Shown here in pieces: positions 6,598-11,359 of a stretch of 11,359 nucleotides of DNA. Positions within the stretch are counted from its first letter, which is position 1; every line of letters begins with the position of its first letter. The notes beneath the pieces are model-generated. The model saw only the letters and a list, made by a program, of their open reading frames with translations, was not told the DNA's origin and searched no databases. Source of the stretch: Bacteroidetes bacterium UBA3022 (GTDB taxonomy: Bacteria > Bacteroidota > Bacteroidia > Chitinophagales > BACL12); the NCBI GenBank assembly GCA_002346225.1, contig DDYY01000061.1, forward strand, positions 1-11,359. The letters run 5' to 3'. The translations under genes and the position numbers were made by a program.

Positions 6598-8256
6598 ATG
6601 TCAACGCCATCATCAGTATCCCTTGCATTGCTTACATCAATGTTTATTCTTCTACCTGTTAGCATACATGCACAAGTCAACCTCGTGCCGAATGGCGATA
6701 TTGAATTGTATGATGCTTGTCCCGCGGGACTGTACGGTCTGGATTATTATCTGGAAACTACCGTTTTAAATTGGTTGGAAGCGACCGTGTCGTCCTCCGA
6801 TTATTACCATCCTTGCGCCACCATTGCAAGTGGAATGACAGTTCCCAGTGGATATTTTTTTTCCTACCAGCAAGCGCATAGCGGCGATGGGTATTTGGGA
6901 ATCTATCTAAAGAGTGTTGGTTCTGAATACCGCGAATATGTTACGGTAGAGTTGATAGCACCACTTGAAGCAGGCAGGTGCTATTATTTCGAGATGTATG
7001 TGGCGCCCAATGAAACCAACTCTTTCGGGTACGGTGCGCATGCAACCGACAAGGTGGGAGTGCATTTTTCTGAAAGTCGCATCGGGCCGCTGGATCCATT
7101 TTTCATAGGGGCCTTAACCGCTTATACGCCTCAGATAGAAAACCCCTCCGGATCTTATATCACCGATACACTCAACTGGACCAAAGTGTCCGGCATCTAC
7201 CCGGCAATGGGTGGTGAGCAATGGATTACTATCGGTAATTTTTACAATGATGCAGAGACCGGTGTTATCGACTTTTTAGGGTATGGCGGTAGTCCACTGG
7301 TTTATGTAGCCATAGATGACGTGTTATTAGTGGATATAGATGATTATGTTTTAGCCACCGATACTAGCATATGCGTGGGTGAGACCGTTGTTTTGGCGGG
7401 CCTGGAAGGGGCAGATGCTTACCTCTGGAGTACAGGGGAAACCACTCCAACGCTGGAAGTCTCTTCCGATGGTGTCTGGTACCTTGAATCGGTTTTTCCC
7501 TGCGGAACTATTACCGATACCTTTACAGTAAGCGTCGAAACAGTTGCAGAAGAAACCTCTTTATCCAACCAGGAAATCTGCTACTACGATTTGCCCCTGA
7601 CTTTATCCGCACCATTGCCCTATACTACTTATAACTGGAGCAATGGCGAAACGAGCAGCAGTATTGCCATCGATGAAGCGGGTACCTATGTCCTAACAGG
7701 TGGCCTCGATTGTGTGCTATATATCGATACATTTACTGTATCAGTGGTGGATGCCATTCCTGAAGCAATGCTTCTGGATACAGTGCAGTATTGCCCTTAT
7801 TTCGGCCCGGCTGTTTTGACAGGGCCGGATGGATTCGATTCCTACAGCTGGAGCAATGGCTGGACAGGACAGGAGATTACAGTAAATAATGAAGGTGTTT
7901 ATACTTTAACATATGAAAAGGATTGCGATGTGTATGAGCACGATTTTGTCACCGTTTATTTAGATGATTGTGATGAAGGATTATTTGAAATCTATCTGCC
8001 GAATGCCTTTTCACCGAATGGAGACGGTAGCAACGATACCTATGGACCCACCTGTGCTGTTTGCAGTTCCTTTATTTCCCTTGCCATTTACAATCGCTGG
8101 GGCGAGCAGGTTTTTTATACCGAACAAGTCAATTCCCGCTGGGATGGCACCTTTCTGGGAGCAGATGCAGAAGTGGGCAGCTACATTTATATAATGGAAT
8201 ACGCTGACCCCATTGGGAATAAACGCGTCTCGGGGACTATCTCCTTATTGCGCTGA
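6598..8256 (+). CDS. T9SS type B cargo protein, paralogue of the upstream gene, with three Ig/PKD-like repeats
   Basis: With the ATG at 6598 the protein has 552 residues and a clean Sec signal peptide (about 1-26, ending S-I-H-A-Q). The same frame is open to ATGs at 6526 and 6505. Those starts would add 24 or 31 residues rich in S, K and L ahead of the hydrophobic core, unusually long for a signal peptide. The mature protein parallels its neighbour: N-terminal domain (about 28-245) with L-V-P-N-G-D-I-E, Y-R-E-Y-V and W-I-T-I-G-N-F; three Cys-containing Ig/PKD-like modules (about 250-313, 320-383 and 390-455); and a type B sorting domain (467-552) with L-P-N-A-F-S-P-N-G-D-G-S-N-D, Y-N-R-W-G-E and R-W-D-G. 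One repeat fewer accounts for the shorter length. It is probably cotranscribed with the first gene and convergent with the GH20 gene, with 2 bp between stops. The ligand is unknown. Confidence 0.88.
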   Translation: MSTPSSVSLALLTSMFILLPVSIHAQVNLVPNGDIELYDACPAGLYGLDYYLETTVLNWLEATVSSSDYYHPCATIASGMTVPSGYFFSYQQAHSGDGYLGIYLKSVGSEYREYVTVELIAPLEAGRCYYFEMYVAPNETNSFGYGAHATDKVGVHFSESRIGPLDPFFIGALTAYTPQIENPSGSYITDTLNWTKVSGIYPAMGGEQWITIGNFYNDAETGVIDFLGYGGSPLVYVAIDDVLLVDIDDYVLATDTSICVGETVVLAGLEGADAYLWSTGETTPTLEVSSDGVWYLESVFPCGTITDTFTVSVETVAEETSLSNQEICYYDLPLTLSAPLPYTTYNWSNGETSSSIAIDEAGTYVLTGGLDCVLYIDTFTVSVVDAIPEAMLLDTVQYCPYFGPAVLTGPDGFDSYSWSNGWTGQEITVNNEGVYTLTYEKDCDVYEHDFVTVYLDDCDEGLFEIYLPNAFSPNGDGSNDTYGPTCAVCSSFISLAIYNRWGEQVFYTEQVNSRWDGTFLGADAEVGSYIYIMEYADPIGNKRVSGTISLLR

Positions 8257-8258
8257 TA

Positions 8259-9848
8259 TTACTGCATTTTCCAGGAGCGCGAATAGTTCACGTAAGCGGC
8301 ATCGAGTAGTTCCAGCTGGACGCCAAGCCTTTCGCGAAAGTCAGTGAATGCGCCCCTTTGTTCTCCTGTCCATACAACCTCTGCCAGGGCTATCATACGG
8401 GGCAGGGCCATGTACTCCACTTGTTCGAAGTTGGGGATATATTCTGTCCAGACGTTTCCCTGTGCACCCAGTATGTATTTTCGTTGTGTTTCGGCTAATG
8501 CAGTGGGAATGGGTTCATAGGCGTACACTTCTTCCAGTGTGGTCATCCCTCCAATAGCAAGTGGTTCACTTTCGGGTGGCCCCTGGTAGTGATCGAAATA
8601 GCAATCGTTGTTGGGGCTCATCACCACCTGATGTCCGGCTTGTGCTGCTGCAATACCTCCATTTGTTCCCCGCCAGCTCATAACCATCGCATTAGGGGCC
8701 AGGCCTCCTTCCAGTATCTCATCCCAGCCAATGATTACCCTTCCATTTTGATTGACAAATTTTTCAATACGTTGTATGAAATAACTTTGAAGTTCTTCTT
8801 CATTGGCAAGGCCTTCTTTCCGCATCAATTGCTGGCAGTGGCTGCAAGCCTTCCATCTGGTTTTGGGAACCTCATCACCGCCTATATGGATAACAGGAGA
8901 GGGGAATATGGACATTATTTCTGTCAATACATTTTCCAGAAATGCGAATGTGGTTTCCGAAGGGCAAAAAACATCTTCATATACACCCCATGATTGTCCC
9001 ACTTCAAATGGTCCTTCGGTGCATGCCAATGAAGGATAAGCCGCAATGGCTGCCATAGCGTGTCCGGGCATTTCTATTTCAGGCACCACATTTATATGTC
9101 TTTCGGTAGCGTATTCCACTACCTCCTGCATTTCTTTTTGGGTGTAGTAGCCACCATAGCGAATGGTATCCCATTGCTGATCGTTGTAATGTCCTACCAT
9201 AGTGCCATTGCGCCAGCCTCCTACTTCTGTAAGTAAGGGATATTGCTGAATAGCTGCCCGCCAGCCCTGATCGTCGGTAAGGTGCCAGTGGAAAGAATTC
9301 ATTTTAAAAAGGGCCATATAATCGAGATAGGATTTGATGTCAGCTACATCAAAAAAGTGGCGGCTTACATCGAGGTGCATACCTCTCCAGGAGAACTGCG
9401 GCGCATCTTCCACAGTGGCGCATGCAATCGTGAAACCGCTGTTTTTATCGCCTTCCATACCCTGAAGTAATGTCATCAGGCCATAAAAAATACCACCATC
9501 ACCAGACGCGGTAATGATAATTTTTTCAGGTTCTATAACCATAGTATAACCACCCGGCGGAATGGTGGAAGTGCTATCGTAGTGTACTTCAATAAAAGGG
9601 CCTTTCCCAATAGGCTTAATCGCTGTTTTCAAAGGCAGTCCTTTCCATTGCAGACACATATCACGGAAGGCGATGGCATCTTTAAACGCCTCAAAATCAT
9701 GTGCGAGCAGCAGGGTAGTAGGAGTAAAAGTAAATGAACCTGCTTGTAAAGTTATTTGGGTGGGTGCCGGTATAACAGACTCCAATCTGGATTGTGCCAG
9801 CATGCTACCTGAAACAGCGAGCAGAAAAAAGAAAATCACATTTCTCAT
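8259..9848 (-). CDS. Secreted beta-N-acetylhexosaminidase, glycoside hydrolase family 20
   Basis: A complete 529-residue exo-enzyme that removes terminal beta-linked GlcNAc or GalNAc from glycans or chitooligosaccharides by substrate-assisted catalysis. The signal peptide (1-18, ending S-M-L-A before Gln19) has no lipobox cysteine, so the product is a soluble periplasmic or exported enzyme. Residues 22-145 form the N-terminal alpha/beta GH20b domain (V-I-P-A-P-T at 25-30; G-I-F-Y-G-L at 119-124). The TIM barrel starts with W-R-G-M-H-L-D-V-S-R-H-F (154-165), then F-H-W-H-L-T-D-D-Q-G-W-R (186-197), E-I-E-M-P-G-H (257-263) and H-I-G-G-D-E-V-P (321-328), where Asp325-Glu326 is the catalytic pair. 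W-D-E (375-377) and the aromatic W467 belong to the substrate pocket. There is no T9SS sorting domain. Its product range complements the glycosylasparaginase nearby. It is convergent with the T9SS pair. Confidence 0.95.
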   Translation of the reverse strand: MRNVIFFFLLAVSGSMLAQSRLESVIPAPTQITLQAGSFTFTPTTLLLAHDFEAFKDAIAFRDMCLQWKGLPLKTAIKPIGKGPFIEVHYDSTSTIPPGGYTMVIEPEKIIITASGDGGIFYGLMTLLQGMEGDKNSGFTIACATVEDAPQFSWRGMHLDVSRHFFDVADIKSYLDYMALFKMNSFHWHLTDDQGWRAAIQQYPLLTEVGGWRNGTMVGHYNDQQWDTIRYGGYYTQKEMQEVVEYATERHINVVPEIEMPGHAMAAIAAYPSLACTEGPFEVGQSWGVYEDVFCPSETTFAFLENVLTEIMSIFPSPVIHIGGDEVPKTRWKACSHCQQLMRKEGLANEEELQSYFIQRIEKFVNQNGRVIIGWDEILEGGLAPNAMVMSWRGTNGGIAAAQAGHQVVMSPNNDCYFDHYQGPPESEPLAIGGMTTLEEVYAYEPIPTALAETQRKYILGAQGNVWTEYIPNFEQVEYMALPRMIALAEVVWTGEQRGAFTDFRERLGVQLELLDAAYVNYSRSWKMQ

Positions 9849-9852
9849 AGGG

Positions 9853-9860
9853 CTAAGGTA
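9853..9860 (-). promoter_or_regulatory. Weak -7-like box upstream of the GH20 gene
   Basis: On the minus strand this is TACCTTAG, one mismatch to TAnnTTTG. It ends only 4 nt before the ATG at 9848, and no -33 TTG is found at the right distance. A start site about 7 nt downstream would fall within the start codon, so the box may be fortuitous. Confidence 0.25.
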
Positions 9861-9914
9861 ACGAACAAGTTGTTAGTAGAATGAAGTAAAAGATATAACC
9901 ATGTACCCATGCTA

Positions 9915-10430
9915 TTCTCTCCAACAAACCTCCTTACCCAGCCCCAAACACATTCGTTTTATTCCCAGCAATGACGGGGTGATGTCCCCCCGGACGGGGG
10001 GGCAAGGGGGGTGATTGGATGTTCCATACATTCTCATATTGGATGTTCATGTTTTAAAACCCATCCCTTTCAACCTATCGCCTAAACAAGTCTTAAACAC
10101 ATTCAGTTAATACCAATCTTCGTAAGAAGAAGTCCCCCCGGACGGGGGGCAAAGGGGGGTGATTTGATGTTCCACTCTTACTCACATTGGATACGCTTGT
10201 TCCAGCACCTATCCCCTTCAACCAAGCCTCCTAAACCAACCCAAAACAAATTAAGTTAAAACCAATGGTTGTTGGGAAGAGTCCCCCCGGACTGGGGGGA
10301 AGGGGGGTGATTTGATGTTCCATACTGTCTCACTTTGGATGTTCATGTTTTAAAACCCATCCCTTTCAACCTATCGCCTAAACCAGTCCATCTTCGTAAG
10401 AAGAAGTCCCCCCGGACGGGGGGCAAGGAG
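9915..10430. repeat. Degenerate tandem array of about 148-bp units with GC-rich palindromes (REP-like)
   Basis: Four copies of a palindrome, C6-GGAC-G6, start at 9986, 10134, 10283 and 10408 (periods 148, 149 and 125 bp). Copy 1 has seven Gs and copy 3 has an extra T in the loop. In copies 1-3 a second G6 run follows after 2-4 bases and leads into TGATT; copy 4 lacks it (CAAGGAG). Between palindromes are related A/C/T-rich stretches: 10039-10087 and 10335-10383 are identical over 49 nt, and 10116-10152 and 10390-10426 are identical over 37 nt. A divergent partial unit precedes copy 1 (about 9915-9985). Each C6 run could pair with either G6 run, and GTCC can pair with GGAC. The layout recalls repetitive extragenic palindromes, but no repeat-associated transposase is present here. 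Function is unknown. Confidence 0.88.
10117..10130. repeat. Small hairpin TCTTC-GTAA-GAAGA in the array, first copy
   Basis: Two perfect 5-bp arms enclose GTAA, which as plus-strand RNA would be a GNRA-type tetraloop. It sits 3 bp before the C6 run of palindrome 2. An identical copy at 10391-10404 sits the same distance before palindrome 4; palindromes 1 and 3 lack it. It may simply belong to the duplicated 37-nt block. Confidence 0.6.
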
Positions 10431-10478
10431 AATTCTCGTGCCTATTCTTATTTCGCAGTAAGCTTATATGTTAGAAGT

Positions 10479-10522
10479 TTTAGGCACCCATATCATGTCC
10501 TCTGCATTTAGGCACCATATCA
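10479..10522. repeat. Short direct repeat TTTAGGCACC(C)ATATCA, two copies
   Basis: TTTAGGCACCCATATCA (10479-10495) and TTTAGGCACCATATCA (10507-10522) differ by one C and are 28 bp apart start to start. They could be a tandem protein-binding site or a local duplication. Nothing links them to a known family. Confidence 0.7.
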
Positions 10523-10530
10523 GACGGCGC

Positions 10531-10552
10531 TTTTCCAATTTTGTTTGGAAAA
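10531..10552 (-). terminator. A/T-rich stem-loop downstream of the FabH-like gene, possible terminator
   Basis: TTTTCCAA (10531-10538) and TTGGAAAA (10545-10552) form a perfect 8-bp stem with a 6-nt loop, about 46 nt past the FabH-like stop codon. No U-tract follows the stem in the direction of transcription and the stem is A/T-rich, so it is not a canonical intrinsic terminator. Confidence 0.3.
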
Positions 10553-10597
10553 CCCCGGTCCATTACTTAAACGAAGACCATATTACTTTAAACTATG

Positions 10598-11359
10598 TCA
10601 AAACCGATAACAAATAGCATTGATGTTCATACCTGCACCTACGGATGCAAAAATGACAACATCACCTGCCTGAATGGAATGGCCATCCAACTCACCGCGC
10701 TGCACCATGTCTATGAGCGTTGGCACCGTTGCCACACTGCTGTTGCCCAACTTATGGATGCTCATGGGCATGATAAACTCCGGAATATCTTTGCGGTCGT
10801 AGAGCTTATAAAATGCTTTAATGATGCCCTCATCCATCTTTTCATTGGCCTGATGGATGAACACTTTCTTCACTTCATCAATGGAAATGCCGCTCTTATC
10901 CAGACAATCTTTCATAGCAGCGGGAACGTGCTTCATAGCGTACTCATACACCTTACGCCCTAGCATTTTTATATATCGTACCCGTGGGTCGCTGTGGGGG
11001 AAATTGGATTTGCCCATGTATAAATAATAGGCTTCATCCATACAATGCGATTGAACGGAATAACCCAGAATGCCCGCTGCACCTTCTCTGTATTCCAATA
11101 CGGAGGCACCGGCACCATCACTGAAAATCATGCTGTCGCGGTCGTAAGAATCCAAAACCCGCGATAAGGTTTCAGTGCCGATTACCAGCGCCTTCGATGC
11201 CATTCCTGATTTGAAATAGGCTTCGGCTTGTATGACGCCCTGCACCCATCCCGGACAGCCAAATAAGAGATCATAGGCTACACAATTCGGATTTTTAATA
11301 CCCAGTTCGTGTTTTATCCTGCTGGCAAGAGCAGGAAGAATGTCCGTACAAGCAGGAGC
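10598..11359 (-). CDS. 3-oxoacyl-ACP synthase III (FabH-like, ketosynthase III), 5' end missing
   Basis: The frame is open from the right edge (11359) to a TGA at 10598, giving 253 residues that cover the C-terminal three quarters of a roughly 330-350-residue KAS III protein. A GTG at 11245 is internal, not a start, because the conserved active-site segment lies upstream of it. Visible residues (fragment numbering): the nucleophilic Cys35 in F-G-C-P-G-W-V-Q-G (33-41); F-S-D-G-A-G-A (79-85); the catalytic His169 in V-F-I-H-Q-A-N (166-172); and Asn206 in K-L-G-N-S-S (203-208). This is the complete Cys-His-Asn triad of FabH-type decarboxylating condensing enzymes. Classical FabH has A-C-S-G-F around the Cys; G-C-P-G-W is, from memory, a variant of a Bacteroidota KAS III subfamily, so the substrate may not be acetyl-CoA. 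Involvement in fatty-acid initiation or in a secondary lipid pathway cannot be settled from this fragment. Confidence 0.9.
   Translation of the reverse strand, partial: APACTDILPALASRIKHELGIKNPNCVAYDLLFGCPGWVQGVIQAEAYFKSGMASKALVIGTETLSRVLDSYDRDSMIFSDGAGASVLEYREGAAGILGYSVQSHCMDEAYYLYMGKSNFPHSDPRVRYIKMLGRKVYEYAMKHVPAAMKDCLDKSGISIDEVKKVFIHQANEKMDEGIIKAFYKLYDRKDIPEFIMPMSIHKLGNSSVATVPTLIDMVQRGELDGHSIQAGDVVIFASVGAGMNINAICYRF

Larger units (their letters stand above)
9849..10597. other. 749-bp non-coding region between the FabH-like and GH20 genes
   Basis: No convincing coding frame was seen here. It contains, from left to right: the GH20 upstream region; a degenerate tandem array of 125-149-bp units (about 9915-10430); a 10-bp palindrome GAGAATTCTC just beyond the array; a short direct repeat (10479-10522); and an A/T-rich stem-loop (10531-10552) downstream of the FabH-like stop codon. 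Both flanking genes are on the minus strand, so the array lies in the 3' flank of one and the 5' flank of the other. Confidence 0.8.

Noticed and set aside
8250..8280. GCGCT/AGCGC inverted repeat at the T9SS/GH20 junction as a bidirectional terminator
   Set aside because: A 5-bp stem with a 21-nt loop is too weak and no T-tract follows.
8589..9039. Plus-strand open frames opposite the GH20 gene
   Set aside because: They are antisense to the conserved catalytic barrel, with low-complexity, non-conserved-looking translations.
9984..10430. Array resembling a CRISPR locus
   Set aside because: The conserved palindromic cores are about 125-149 bp apart, the sequence between them is repeated rather than unique, and no cas gene is present.

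Overview
The window looks like a chromosomal segment of a Bacteroidota member, possibly Saprospiria or Chitinophagia (the class is a guess). Reasons: two secreted proteins end in the type B (gliding-motility-associated, CHU_C/TIGR04131-like) sorting domain of the type IX secretion system (T9SS); a lipoprotein signal peptide has a relaxed Bacteroidota-style lipobox; promoter-like TAnnTTTG boxes lie upstream of several starts; and Shine-Dalgarno sequences are nearly absent. I see no tRNA, rRNA, CRISPR array, transposase or phage gene.

Layout, left to right. Positions 1-117 (-) hold the first 39 codons of a lipoprotein. It diverges from a small beta-sandwich-like protein at 186-551 (+), with overlapping divergent promoters between them. 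Next come an HscA-type Hsp70 chaperone (553-2400, -), class 2 dihydroorotate dehydrogenase PyrD (2569-3606, +) and a Tat-exported glycosylasparaginase (3600-4562, -). Two tandem paralogous T9SS type B cargo proteins follow (4658-6496 and about 6598-8256, +), then a secreted GH20 beta-hexosaminidase (8259-9848, -). A 749-bp non-coding stretch (9849-10597) carries a degenerate tandem array with very GC-rich palindromes, a short direct repeat and an A/T-rich stem-loop. The window ends in a FabH-like ketosynthase III lacking its 5' end (10598-11359, -).

How the genes fit together. HscA (Fe-S cluster assembly) and PyrD (pyrimidine synthesis) are housekeeping genes. The stretch 3600-9848 could form a glycoconjugate-degradation neighbourhood. 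GH20 removes terminal N-acetylhexosamines, glycosylasparaginase cleaves the GlcNAc-Asn link, and the T9SS proteins between them each have an N-terminal beta-sandwich-like domain that might bind a surface or glycan; that role is inference from adjacency. Strand alternates almost gene by gene, so only the two T9SS genes could share an operon.

The most unusual features are: three tail-to-tail gene pairs with essentially no intergenic DNA (gaps of +1, -7 and +2 bp); promoter-like boxes only 4-7 nt before four start codons, suggesting leaderless mRNAs; an Ig-like module lost, and perhaps fused, between the T9SS paralogues; and the palindromic array at about 9915-10430. I found no clear evidence of a wholly new defence or mobile system.
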